From Amphiura filiformis (lineage: Eukaryota > Echinodermata > Ophiuroidea > Amphilepidida > Amphiuridae), in the NCBI RefSeq assembly GCF_039555335.1, contig NC_092641.1, positions 35,055,548 through 35,119,547 on the forward strand: DNA of 64,000 bases, read 5' to 3'. The notes beneath the pieces were generated by a model. The model worked only from the letters and a program-made list of their open reading frames with translations, did no database searches and had not been told where the DNA came from. Below are positions 25,013 through 37,600 of the stretch, piece by piece. Position 1 is the first letter of the stretch; each line of letters opens with the position of its first letter. The position numbers were made by a program, and so were the translations under genes.

Positions 25013-25729
25013 CAAATTGGACTAGCACTTTAGGAAATCTGATCTTCTCACTGTATTTTGACATTTGCATTCTTATACCATCTTGAAGGGTGGTTTGATC
25101 CGTCATATCATCCTCACTTATTCCCCTCAAAATTTAGGGGTCAGTAATACAATTGACATCAAGATTTAAGGGCTCATTACAGAATTGAGGACATGATTGA
25201 TTGTTTATGCCCACCCATGTCCTCAAATCAATGAATGAACCCAACATTCAGTGATTCATCAAATGACATAAAATAAAATGTGATCATCAAAAATGGAACA
25301 CTACATAAGTTGCCAAGAGAGATGGACTTACCCTACTACTGTTATTTTCACAAGTTTCTATTGTGATAACTTTTGTGAAGTCAACACACAAAAATTTCTT
25401 TTTAATATAAAGTTAAAATAAACTTGACGTAAATTCCGCAAAATTAAAAAATCCTAAAAATTTGCAAAAAAAATCCCCCAAACAAAACCAAACCCAAGTA
25501 CATGAAAATAACAGCATTACATTTCTTGCACAGTGACATTGATCAACACAGTATAAGCCTAAAAGATTAAAATAACACATTTTAAAAGAAATTTTCTGCA
25601 CAAAATGATTTGTGCATAAACATAAAAAAAAAAAGAAATATTCCTATTATACAGCAATAGATCTGCGCTGTTCTTGATGTTCTGAATGCACTGAATCCTA
25701 GCTAAAATTGTGTTAATATTATCTTGTCC

Positions 25730-25857
25730 ATGGGCAGGAAAAACCTGTGTCTTTGGTCCTTGAACATGTTTAAAACAAAATTTGAATAGGTTACACATAG
25801 GTTTTGATTTAAACATGTTCAGGGGCTAATGACACATAGGAGATTTTTCCTGCCCAT
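25730..25857. repeat. hairpin of ~128 bp
   Basis: ATGGGCAGGAAAAACCTGTG..GAACATGTTTAAA pairs with TTTAAACATGTTC..GATTTTTCCTGCCCAT. The arms are about 50 bp. Confidence 0.65.
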
Positions 25858-25860
25858 AGA

Positions 25861-28589
25861 TATCGGCAGAAATGCAAGACAACAAGAAGCAAGCATAATT
25901 ATTGTATGTTAAATTTTTGCTGAATTACAGCAAATACGGAAAAAAACCACGGCTACCGGACTGAATGAAGTACTCATACAAAATGATACAATATATCTAA
26001 TTTGTCGTAACATAATTTAATCATATTGTAATAATTATGTGCATATCCTTTAACTGTGCATATATTAGGCCTAGCAATTCTGCTTGTGTAAGAGTAATAC
26101 ACAATATCTATTATGTTAATTACAACTTGAATCATTTGTTTTTCATTTGCATAATTTATGTAAAACATGTTTATTTACTACTGATATGAATACAAATATT
26201 TATTACACAATTACGACAAAGTTGTTTGTTGTGGTGGTTGCAAAATGTGAATACTTAATAATTTATATATTCATTGTTCATCATTTATTAGTCGTATAAA
26301 AATACATTATGATTGCATAGACAAAACAGACACCATAAACATTATTTGGAAGACTTGACAATTATTTAAAACAACCATTGCATAGGTCACATTTAATTTG
26401 CATAAGGTCACACCTAATTTGAATACAAATTTGATACATGTTAAACTGATATCCTGGCCCAAATAAATGGTTCTCTTCTTCAAAACATCAAAAACAAATT
26501 TCAGATGTAAATATCCTAATTCATCAAACAAATATACATGTAGACTGTATGTATCACTTGTTGAACAAAATGGCACAAACAAAATGCACACACGTTACAA
26601 AAGAATTAACTCTAACACCCATAAATACCACAATGATAACCACCACGTATACATGAATCTCATGTGATGTGATGATGTAATCACCTTGCATGCTATATGC
26701 TCAGGGAATCGCTGGCAAGGCCAGCGCAACCCCTGTGGCCTTCGTCAGCTAAACACACGGGGGGTCTAGCATTCATGTGTTAATGTATTGGCTTGTATGA
26801 GCATCTAGTGTTAGTTATATTAACAACTGGGATACTCATCGATCCAGAACAAAAGGTACTGAAATAATTGACAATAGGGTAGTATACACTGTTGCCAATA
26901 CTGCTAGTTCAGTTTATAAGATAAGATCATTTAACACGGCTTCATATGACTATTTAACTTTAGATCTTGGTTTTGGACATTGTTTGAAAGTATGTTTTCT
27001 TTACGAGTTGATGACGCAACATGCATCAATAGGTATTGGATGGGTTATCAATGAAGTGTCTCTCCGTTGGCTAAACGTAATAATTGATATTTGGTGAGAA
27101 CTGGGAGGTTTTTGATTTGCCACGCCTTACACTGTTTATAAGGTATCGGCAACACTGACTGAGCGAGATGGGTTCAAATGAGGTTTTCTTGAGGGGTCAA
27201 ATAGATGTGGCCACACTACTGAAGAAGAGAACCATTTTATCGGACATGTGATACCAGTTTGGTTAGGAATATTATAAGGAAGGCTTTTCAAATAAATCTA
27301 GATAAATCTGTAGTGTGATCTGGAAGCAGATTGATCTAGATTTGAATGTGTTACATACTTACATGATGTTGCAGATATCATTCTACATTACAATGTATTT
27401 GAGAGAAAAAACAAGTTATTGCTAAATTGGCATAGTCTAGTCTACATTTTACAAGTGGCAGTGCATTGGCTAGGATACAAAAATGTATATAAAAGAGCCT
27501 AAGAAAGAAATTCTAAGTCCTTTGTTCTCCTGGCAGGCTACTTAATCGTAATTATTATCTTTCTTCTATCCCAAACTTCATATTGATAAAACCCAAACTC
27601 ATAGCTTCCAAAAGTCTATGATAATTTGCTATTGCTTTTGCAGTATAAGATGGAATAAGACCTGGGTACTCACAATGTCAATACAACCTGGTCCTAGCAC
27701 CTAAACTCATATAACTGCATTTTTCTTAAACACCCAAAACCAAACAGGTCTCTGATGCAACCAGCCTCTCTTTTAGTTGAAGTACACAACTAATGAAGTC
27801 CTGCCTAGGGTGGAAGATTTAGTTTATATGATAATAGTTCTGTTAAGGTATATCTTGAGGCAAACTTACCTGAAGAACTAAAGAACTTAGATGTTCCAAT
27901 AAGGCTTCAACATACATAATGAGCCTCATCAGAGAAATGTCATCAGGCAAATACTAAATAGTTATACTGTTTGCAACAATCTTTTTCTTAATTATTTGTA
28001 AGACTAAAACAATAATAAAATGTGTATGGTACATACTTTATAACTCAATACTTAAGCAACATAATGTTAAAATTTGTATTGACCTGAAAATAGAATTTCT
28101 AAAGACTTCACATGAATGTCAAACATTCATCTCTGTATGTAACAGGATAAATCGACATATATATTGGCAGTGCACAATGAAGTGTTTTATGTTTTGTTTT
28201 CAATAACAAATGATTTCAAAATTGTTTAATTTTTGTCTCAAACATTCAAGGTGTGTGACCCGATTGACATCCTCATCCCTCACCAAAATGCAGATTATGG
28301 CATCAGGTGAAAGATATTCTCAAAACCCCAATAACATTATAGGCCTGATATATTTAGTAGTATGAACACAAACATGGTGATTACCACACTGGAAGTCGTG
28401 TACTGTTCTATGGGCCACTGTGATATCAATTTTTGTTTCTAAAATCCAAACTGCTGGTACAATGTCATTGAAAACTTGCAATAAGAATGTCTGGGTGATG
28501 GGCCTCAATCTGACAAACACCAGACGTTACAATCGGATCAACAACCTTTACTAAATATAATTTGACACCAGACAGGGATACACTGGCAA
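25861..28589. other. no gene seen; AT-rich
   Basis: Long AT-rich stretch. Open frames of 60-95 codons occur on both strands without recognisable domains or splice context, so they were left out. It lies downstream (3') of the CDON/BOC-like gene. Confidence 0.45.
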
Positions 28590-29914
28590 AATTACGTAAT
28601 AAATCGGATTAACTACCATAGAAATAGGTGAAAACAATTTTGAATATACTGCGCTGCACTATAAGCAGGTTGAACTCATCACCTGTGTATGTCTGCAATC
28701 ATAGATTGAATACAATACTGGTCTTCTCAAAGATACTACTCTTACACACTAAAAACAACGGGTTATATTTTCCGTGGTCATTTTGAATTGACCACGTTTG
28801 GGGTTGTTTTGACCCTTCAAGGGGGTTGTACTGTTTTAATTTGACCACTTTCACGAGGTCATTTTAGCCATGACTAACGTGGTCAAAAACTTAGTGGTCA
28901 TTTTGCCGATACCGTCGGCGCATTGATATCAGTTTCAATCTTCCGCTTTGAAAATCTCAATTCATAAATGAGTTTAAACATGAGCTGCAATTAATGTTTG
29001 TTGATTAATAAATAAAACTAATTTTTTTGACCGAAGTTACCCAATTTGTCAACTTTATAATGACTTGCATTTCGGAACTATTTGTCGGCTCACGTGGTCA
29101 CATCAGCGCCATATTTGTTCTGATTGTGCAGCTCAGCGGATTGTCGTGTGTGCTTGTCTGCATGATGGAATATGAAAAGTTAGTTGAAAAGTGAGACTGC
29201 AAGGATGGATATAGACCCTTGTCCATGATGCACGCAAATTCATTCCAATTTCATGCTGTCGTGGCTGGTGTCTTGGCTGCAGTTGTTATAAGCTTATATC
29301 ATGTAAGCTTATAATACGTGAACTGTCATAGGCGATGACTGACTGTGTGTGAGTGTGATACACAGATGCATTTTGCAGTTTGCTGTTTATGTAATGCTTT
29401 CTCTGTGCAGAAACACACTTATGTCCTGGTGGGACCAGCATGACCATAGGCCTACTAAAAAATCCAAACAACCCCTAAATGTGGTTATTGAGTAACCCTA
29501 TAAAACAACCCTTTCAAATGGGTCATTTCATTTGACCCCGAAATGAGGTCATTAAGTAACCCAATAAGGCAACCCTTTTGAAGGGTCATTTCATTTGACC
29601 CCGAAATGTGGTAATATTTTGACCCCAATGGGGTTACTATTTGACCCAAATACGTAGTCATTGCAATGACCCGACCAATGGGGTCAAAATGACCCGTTAG
29701 TGGTATGGTGTTTAGTTGATAACTATGCTGGGGTCAAAAATAACCCCGTTTGGGTCATTTTTTGACCCCGTAGTTTTAAGTGTGTACAGGTGCAAGTGAT
29801 CAGCATGATATGGTTCAATGTAGAGGTATTGCGTGAACGTACCAGTGCAGAGCAGTATATTCAAAAATTGTTTTCACATATTGCTATGGTAGTTAATGCA
29901 ATTATTACATAACT
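28590..29914. mobile_element. TIR element, copy 2, split by a younger insertion
   Basis: The two halves (28590-28744 and 29785-29914) together match the element at 24751-25012 in inverted order. They share GCAGGTTGAACTCATCACCTG and GATCAGCATGATATGGTTCA, and ACTACCATAGAAATAGGTGA opposes GCTATGGTAGTTAA. The split falls inside a CTCTT..ACAGGTGC stretch and is caused by the insertion listed next. Confidence 0.75.
28745..29784. mobile_element. 1,040-bp TIR element with TA duplication, nested
   Basis: Left end CACACTAAAAACAACGGG and right end CCCCGTAGTTTTAAGTGTG, flanked by TA on both sides (28743-28744 and 29785-29786). The inner parts hold tandem ~70-bp units (about 29475-29610) with GGGTCATTTCATTTGACCCC palindromes. 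The open frames inside are short and unrecognised. Confidence 0.8.
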
Positions 29915-30382
29915 TCACAGTGCATGGAAAAGATGGTGAATCCTGGAAACTTTGATTTCCCACACAATGATAGAAATGATGGAAAATATTGCTATCTTTG
30001 TGAGGGACAAGTTGCCTATCTGCCTCAGAAATCGGCATTTTTTTCACAATTTGTCACAGATTTCAATAATGCTTCAAAGCACTTCAGGCAAAAACAATGC
30101 TTTAATCAGGTAAAAACAAACCATGTTTGCATTGTTTCACACAATAATTCTGTAACATTATTAAAATGGGAACAACAACAAATAATGGTATCTAAATTCC
30201 TGCAAACACTTTGTCAACTGATGTGAATGTTTGAGAAAACACAACATTATAAATACAAACTATATAATTTTTGTCACTAAAAAGAATAATTGGTTTTTGA
30301 TTTGAAGTACAAAGTAACCTTGTAAAACAAACCCCTTCACAAATGTGCAATGCCTTGTCTGAAGTTGCTACTTATAAAGAGA

Positions 30383-30453
30383 GCAGCATGGCCGAGTGTT
30401 TTAAGGTCTTTGACTCTAGTGCAAGAGGTCTGCAGTTCAATTCCAGGTGGAGA
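30383..30453 (+). repeat. tRNA-like (Ser/Leu type) SINE head or degenerate tRNA
   Basis: GCAGCATGGCCGAGTGTTTT resembles the start and A box of type II tRNAs (normally TGGCCGAGTGG), and CAGTTCAATTCC 45 bases later resembles a B box. The T stem is imperfect and no clear acceptor-stem partner is seen, so a SINE head or decayed tRNA is more likely than a working tRNA. It sits inside an otherwise unremarkable open frame (30343-30744). Confidence 0.45.
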
Positions 30454-30780
30454 CAAAAAGGTATAAAAATTAAATATCCACTCTCTCCATTACTGCCTTT
30501 GAATTGTAGGGCATATAGAGTAAAAGACAAATACCTCAAAGCCAGTTCTGATCTGGGTAATGCCTGGCTATCTGTTCACCCTACCCTGGCAGCATATAAG
30601 AAGCAGAAACATCAATTTGATTTCAACAGTAATCAAACCTGTGTCAAGAACAAACCTTCAGTGCAATTCAGAGTTAGCTTCTGTATTCAGAGAAATGACA
30701 GCATCCATTCCTGTCAATGGGCATTGCATGCTGCATGGGGATAATTTCCTTTCACTTTGTACTAAACCACAATGATGGGA

Positions 30781-30960
30781 TATTCCAGTTGAAATCCATA
30801 AACCCCTATGAAGATATGACCTTCATCTCCCACACTGGCATTGTGAATTCAAATGGGGTTACCTGAATGTGTGACTCTATTTGAAAATCTACACCACCTG
30901 TGTGGAAGATTAAGGTCATGTCTTCCATAAGGTTAGGGTGTATGGATTTCAACTGGAATA
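30781..30960. mobile_element. MITE with TATTCCAGTTGAAATCCATA ends, copy 2
   Basis: Opens TATTCCAGTTGAAATCCATA and closes TATGGATTTCAACTGGAATA. The internal GTGTGGAAGATTAAGGTC matches copy 1 at 23256-23432. Confidence 0.85.
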
Positions 30961-31267
30961 GCCCAAAAGATACATCTTATCTTAAATTCTATAAAAACAT
31001 TGTCATGATTCTTATATAATATCATAATATCAATTATACTCAAATAAAAATCTGAACAGCAATTAGCAAAAAAAAAAAAGCAAATACACAAAACAATAAT
31101 AATATTAATAATTATACCCGATAAAATTCTGTTTCTTAATATCTTTAACTGTACATGTCTTTTATATACACAAGGTGGCAGTGCACCCAATCGGCATAGC
31201 CGTGTTCATATAAACTCAAAAATACATTATATCCTTGATGAAAACACAAAATATCAACCCTGTGTTA

Positions 31268-31273
31268 TTTATT
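31268..31273 (-). terminator. candidate polyadenylation signal of the CDON/BOC-like gene
   Basis: TTTATT on the plus strand is AATAAA on the minus strand, about 190 bases after the stop codon at 31463-31465. It is the first canonical hexamer I noticed downstream; use of it is unproven. Confidence 0.3.
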
Positions 31274-31462
31274 TTACACATGAAAAAAAGAACATCATCA
31301 CATTTTGAATGTACCTGTTGACTTGACGGAACTTAACAAGTTATAGAAAAAACACATTAATTTCAGAGAAATAATTGATTGACCCAATACAAGTTTGTTT
31401 CTTCAATATCAACCTCTTTTCAAAATGTATTGATGTTCATTTTTGTTTTGTCATTTCTTAAA

Positions 31463-31671
31463 TTAAAATATGTCAGAGTGTTTCACATTCCGACAAGACG
31501 ATGCATTTGATAAGCTGGAGGATGAGCGAGATCTCGAATGGGGTGACTCTGTGCCATCTGATCTAGGTGGGGGTAGTGTAGTCAGTGGTAGCTGTGTCAC
31601 TGAGGTGGGTGTTGGTGGTGGCGATGATGAAACCTCCACTGAATTGCAGTCTAGGGAACTGGCCATGCTTC
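31463..31671 (-). CDS. CDON: CDON/BOC-like exon 12: C-terminus and stop
   Basis: A TTAAACAG acceptor precedes 209 nt that enter in phase 1 and end in TAA (31465-31463). It is proline- and serine-rich (VEVSSSPPPTPTS, TTLPPPRSDG, RSRSSSSLSNASS). PPP runs in the tail could bind SH3/WW-type partners, as suggested for CDON tails; that is inference. Confidence 0.88.
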
Positions 31672-34600
31672 CTGTTTAAAATTAAAATGATTAAATATTA
31701 AAACAAAACCTTATAAATTGTCAGTTCCTCTGAAGGCATTAAGTGCTCCAATATAAGATTTCATAAGAAATAAGATTTCATAAAGTCATTTCATGGTTGG
31801 GTCAAGTCACTATATTTAGAGTTGAGGGAAGAATTACCGAGTTACTGTATTATATGAACTATAGGGGAATATTTGAAGTTGAGTTGTTTCAATTGTGAAG
31901 AGTTAAGTCACAATTTATGACTATAATGTTCCAATCAAAGCAAATGTTAATTTTTAGTTTTGCCAAACTTTCTTTAAAACATAATTCCAAGTCCAATAAG
32001 CAACACGCCACTAAGTCTTATCTAATTAAGTGTTACACATCTGCGCATCACCAGGTTTGGAGATCACAGCCCCATTTGGGTTTGTGACCCACTGGTTGGC
32101 AATGCCTGCTCTAAAAGATGACATTTTGCATCAACCAGGGTTGCAACCTGTCCTGTGCACTAAGAGAGTACACAGGTATACAAAATCACAAGTGATGTGC
32201 CTACCACTTGTGCAGGAAACAAACAAGCAGTAAATAGTTTGCAATCCCTTTTGATAGTGTTGTGTCAATAAAAGCATTCATTTAGGCATAGGCACCTAAT
32301 TAAGCGTGATACACAAATGTACACATCACATACAGCAAATTCTGCTAAGGATTGAATCTGCACCACAAGTACATATCTATCTCCCCCACACCAAAATGAT
32401 CCAGAAGAATCTATACAAGCTTACCTTCCCTACTTGTTGGGTGCTCATTGGGATGCCTCCTCATGGCTTTATTTATATCTGCTTTATGATGCCTATGTGG
32501 ACACTTAGGCCTTTTACTTCTTGTTCTCCCCGACTCACTCCCTGAAAAAGCGCCCTCATGTCCAGAGTGGCTGCTATGATAACTACGTATACTCCCAGTG
32601 CCCTGTAAATGTTCTGAGGAGGAGCCGCTGTGGAGCGGCCCTTCTCTGCTTCGGGCAGGTTCAACACCACTTTGAGTGGTCTCTGAACTGGTTCTGGGTA
32701 GCATGGGTACAGTCTTTACCTCTCCACTGACCGGGTACGGTCCATGACCATTTGAAACTATTGACTGATTGGACATAAGTGTTCGTTCATCAATTCCATT
32801 CTGAAAAGAAAATAATGGTGGAAATGGCAAATTATAATGAAAAATCTTCAATGAAATAAAAGCCCTCAAAATATCATTGTGTCTGCGTGCTCTGGGCATG
32901 ACAAATTTAAGCATCTTTGTTGCAGCTTTGGTTTTACTGTAAAGCATGAAATGAATGTGCAAGAAAATTTCATACATCCTTTCACCTACCAAGTTTGATG
33001 CTGATCGGTGATTGTGTTTAAGCTGCAGAGTGGATTAAGGACAATGTAGGCGAAATAGGCAAATGAGCTCATTAATATTCATAAATATGCAAATAACATG
33101 ACACAAAAGTATACAGCACATGAGGCGGGCAAAATGACATGCCACAAAAATGATGGTGCTATTCATGTCACAACAATTTGTGACAGGATAAAATTGTATG
33201 GAAATAACAAATGTGATGCGATCAAGCAAAATCAGACCGAACTTGGAAATATTAGATTTTCAGTTTCTTTTAGGATAGTAAAAAGCATTTACAAAGCTGG
33301 ATTTTGCAGAAAACTCCATTGAAATTGAACAACCAGTTCCAAAGATATTAGCAATTAAAGAGTTTCCAAAACAACAGGAAACAAAAGAAAATATTTTCTT
33401 TGTTTGGTTATATCTCAAAATCATTATTTCTGAGTTCCAACTGATTTTGCTTGATCGCATCACAAATAAGCTTCACTATGGTCACAAATGTAACTTGTAG
33501 TGGATGTAAGTCTAGACAGTGAGGACATTTGACTTTCTGATGATCCCATTCCATGCTATGTGCATCTTCAGGAGTCCACAGATGCAATAATTAGACAATT
33601 CTTGGCTAACAAGGAATACTCAGCATGTTTGTAGCTCCGCGATAAACACACAACTTATAATGCATAGCCTACTTGTTTAGTATGCTACATGGACGCAACA
33701 GCTATTTTTGAGCTTAGCCAAGAATTACCTAATTTACCTATAATTAGGTGTACATGTGACACAATCTGATCTAACCAGGCCAAGGGAGGCAAGTTTGGAT
33801 GTCATCATCAACAAACTGTGCAGTAACAACTCTGATACATGTGCTAAGACACTTACCTGAGACAATGGATACATTGGCTGGGGGTCAATGACTGTAGCAG
33901 TCTCACCAAATGGTAGATGACCAATACCCTGAGTATATACATGACTAGGTGCATGATGTGGACCTCCATTCATATTACCATTGACATGCTGATACTTGTA
34001 GTGCGGCGTTGAACCATTTGTGTTCACATAGCGATAGGAACCATCATAGTATGGTGCATGACGCCAGTCACATTCCATTCGTGTGATGCGCTCATTATTG
34101 ACCTGTTTGGCTCTCCAGATGCACATCACACCAAACATGATCAGCACCAGCATCATAGCACCTAGAACTACACCTAGGGTGATGTACAAGATGTCCTGAC
34201 CCTGGGTATTCTGGGCGCTGTCAGCATCATCTGGGGAGTCTGGGAGTTCGGGCATGCCATGGGTGTCCTTGCCTGGTCCAGAGCCTGAAGATGGGATCAC
34301 TGGGTTGGGGAAAATGGTGATTGGTTGCTCTTGCGCTGGTGGAAGAAACAGCAGAAAACATATCAGAAGTCAGTGATAGCTGTACGTGTCATTGACGTAA
34401 GTGTCCATGACCCGAGTTAAAACATGTTCTGTAAACCCTAACTTGTGTGAATGAGGTGTCATTTTCCTCTGGATATTACTGTGATACCAAAACCCAAATT
34501 TCTGACATGATAGTCTCATAAGTGTTTCAATGAGTACACCAATGGTTATCACAGTACCAGTGCAGTCGATCCCTTTGTGAGTGGTTAAGCTTTTGTCAGA

Positions 34601-37600
34601 TGTGTCAGGACTGAGAAGGACTAACTTATTATGAATTCCCATTGAGAAAGCCTATCTACTTATAATAGTCTAATAAACTGAACCATAATTTGGTTGTGTG
34701 TCTTTTAATCTGGTTCTCGTTGTTGTGTCATTTCACGGTAGTGCTTCGAGAGCTTACTTGTGGATTATATATCCCTATATTTATTTTGAATCAACTTACC
34801 TGGTGTAGGCACAATAACAACATTGCTAAAGCTACTGGTGCCACCTTCATTAAAACTTTGCATCTTTATGTCATAAGACACCTCCTCTTCCAGCTTTTCA
34901 ATCCTGTATCTTGTTTCTTCTTTACCAACAACTGGGGTACGGATGTAGTCACGGTCATCGTCACTGTCAGTGTCACGGTGATAGATGTAATAGCCATCTA
35001 TGGGTGTGTTGATTCTGTCTGGCGTATACTACAAGATGAAATAGATTGTAAAATACCTAGCTTAGAGTTTGATGTGGTTTACCTGTGCCAAAGGGCTATT
35101 AGGATTTACTCAAAATAAAAGATTTATGTGCATTGGCCTCATAATTACATAATTTGAGAGGCCTACCAATAACTAAATGATAACATGCTATTAATAAATG
35201 CACTACATTTTTTGCAGTTTTAACTTTGGATTATTTTTCTCAATTGATTTTGAAAACTTGCATACATTTAATAAAGCCTCTCAACTGTAACATGCTAGTG
35301 ACTTGTCAAATTGCATATGTTGAAGTACAGATACTGGTTCATTTACAATGATTCATAGTTATCAGGATGCATATAGCATAATCATTGGATTTAATTTGTG
35401 TTACTGCCTTAGAGTGATGAATATTAAAAAACAAAACCCACATGCCATTACCCTTTGGCACTAGTTAGTTAACCATTTGCTATTCTAGGCCACATTTTAC
35501 TTCAATTCATTTAGTCAAATATGATACATTTCTACCCAGGAACGAGAATTATTATATAATACAAAGCTTTTAGCTATACCACAAATTTTTAATACTGCAC
35601 GGTTACACCGTGCAAGATATTTTGGTACTGAACGGGCGCGCACATTTTGTGTTGTCGCTCGCAACTCTTAGCGCATTATGCGGCATACCTCGCGCGCGGA
35701 GAGACCAAAGCAGGTGTAATTGACTGAGTCACAAAGTTTGTTGTTTTGTACCGCCGGCAAACATGATGAAAATGATTACACTAAACGACTGGATTCCAAA
35801 TGGCACCAGCATGTTTAGTTTGATACTTTGGTACTCAAAACGCATAGAAAAAGCTTCATATTATATAATAATAATAATATTGGATGGCTTTATTTCGGGT
35901 TGTATGAGAATATACTTAAAACCCATACAATTTGGTAACAAAAACCTCTGAATTGAGGTTTAAAACTTGCTCATGCCTGTCTGTCTACGACATACTCCAT
36001 GCATCCTTACCTCCCAAATTACTTCAATAGTAGACGAGCTGATTGCCTTACTGCTAATAATTCTAACCACGCCCTCCGGTGCTCTGATTGGTCTAACAGT
36101 TGGGGTCGATGCTTGCAAGAAGAAACGATGTGAAACGCTAGGTTCACTATTGCCAAAGCTATTGCCAGCTATCACACGAAACCTGTATGTTCCACGTGGT
36201 GTAAGATTCCGCACTTCGTATGATCTGTTTGATGGATCTACCGAGCCTGAAGCTACGAGCCACTCCAGGTCAGCGCGGATGTTAAGATACTCCACAGTAA
36301 ATCTGGTAACAGGTATTGATCCGGAGTACACCCAGCGAACTTCAACTGAAGTTTCTGAGGTTTTGAAGATCTCCGGCTTGCCAGGTGCATCAGGGACTGT
36401 AAATGAAAGCCAACAAAAAACATTGATATTCATTCTTACATTTTCATGTGTATAAATTCAAACGTTTCCTTTCAATAATCATGCACAAAAATGCTGGGAC
36501 ACTTTGTTTATTTTGTACATCTTTGCTACCCCTAATCAAGGTGGTTGCACTTATAAAATAAAAATAATAAATAAATAAATAAATTTTGGATTTATAAAGC
36601 GTCTTTCTCCAGATCTTAGAGGACTCAAAGCGCTGTAATTTCGCTGCAATGGTGAATCATCACAATCAGGTCGCATCAACTAGCCAGTTGCTGCCGAGCG
36701 GCGCACACCTATCCGCATTTAGATTGTAACACCCACCAATTATCTGTGCAGCTCCCCAAGTTCCAGTGGGTGAAGGAAGTTTTTGATAACCAAACAACTA
36801 ATCACCGATTTTTGCGATACAGGAGGAAACCGGAGATCCCGGAGAAAACCTGCGAGAGCGAGCATGGAATCGGGATAAACCAAGTGCACAGGAGTCCTTG
36901 GGCCGCGCCGGGGCTTGAACCCGGGACCTCAGTGGTACAAAGCGTGTCTGCTCCAACATTGTATCCAGGAGGAGGGAGGGAGGGAGACTAAGCAAGTACA
37001 TAACATGAGTTATGAAACATAGCATGTATTTTCATCCTCATTTATAATTTACAGTTAATTGATCCTCAAAACATCAACTGTCCCAACAGTTTTGTTAATT
37101 GATGATAAAGTACTTAGCTTTGGGAATTATTTAGTAGGCAAGTCTACATAGAACAATTTAAGTGCCCGAATTAGAAACAAATTCTTTGAAAATGTTAGAG
37201 TATGATATTGTTCAGTACCAAAAGTAAGATATTACTTTTTAGACTGACATTTGTATCCTGTCAGTTTCTTTTTCATTTCTTTCTGACATACAGTATTGTT
37301 TGTATTAAACGCCCCCTCTAATGAATGCCCCTCCCCATTTTTTCAATGAAAAATTGACAAAAATGCAAAAATTTCTATGCAATATCGTGTGAGTAAGCTT
37401 AAAACAGGCATCAGTCATGTCAGTGTCGATCGCTAAATTACATACATGGACAAAACCTATTATGATTCAAACTTCCATCCAGTTCATTGCCTAATTATGG
37501 TAGAAGTAAATCATATTCTTGCTTAATATGCACGTTTACAGATCTATATAATTTCGTAGCATTCACCGTGATAATATTGTATTTGATACAAGGCGCCATC

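Noticed and set aside
30343..30744. 133-codon plus-strand frame
   Set aside because: It runs through the tRNA-like SINE head and shows no domain.
35967..36455. 162-codon plus-strand frame
   Set aside because: Antisense shadow of CDON/BOC-like exon 8.
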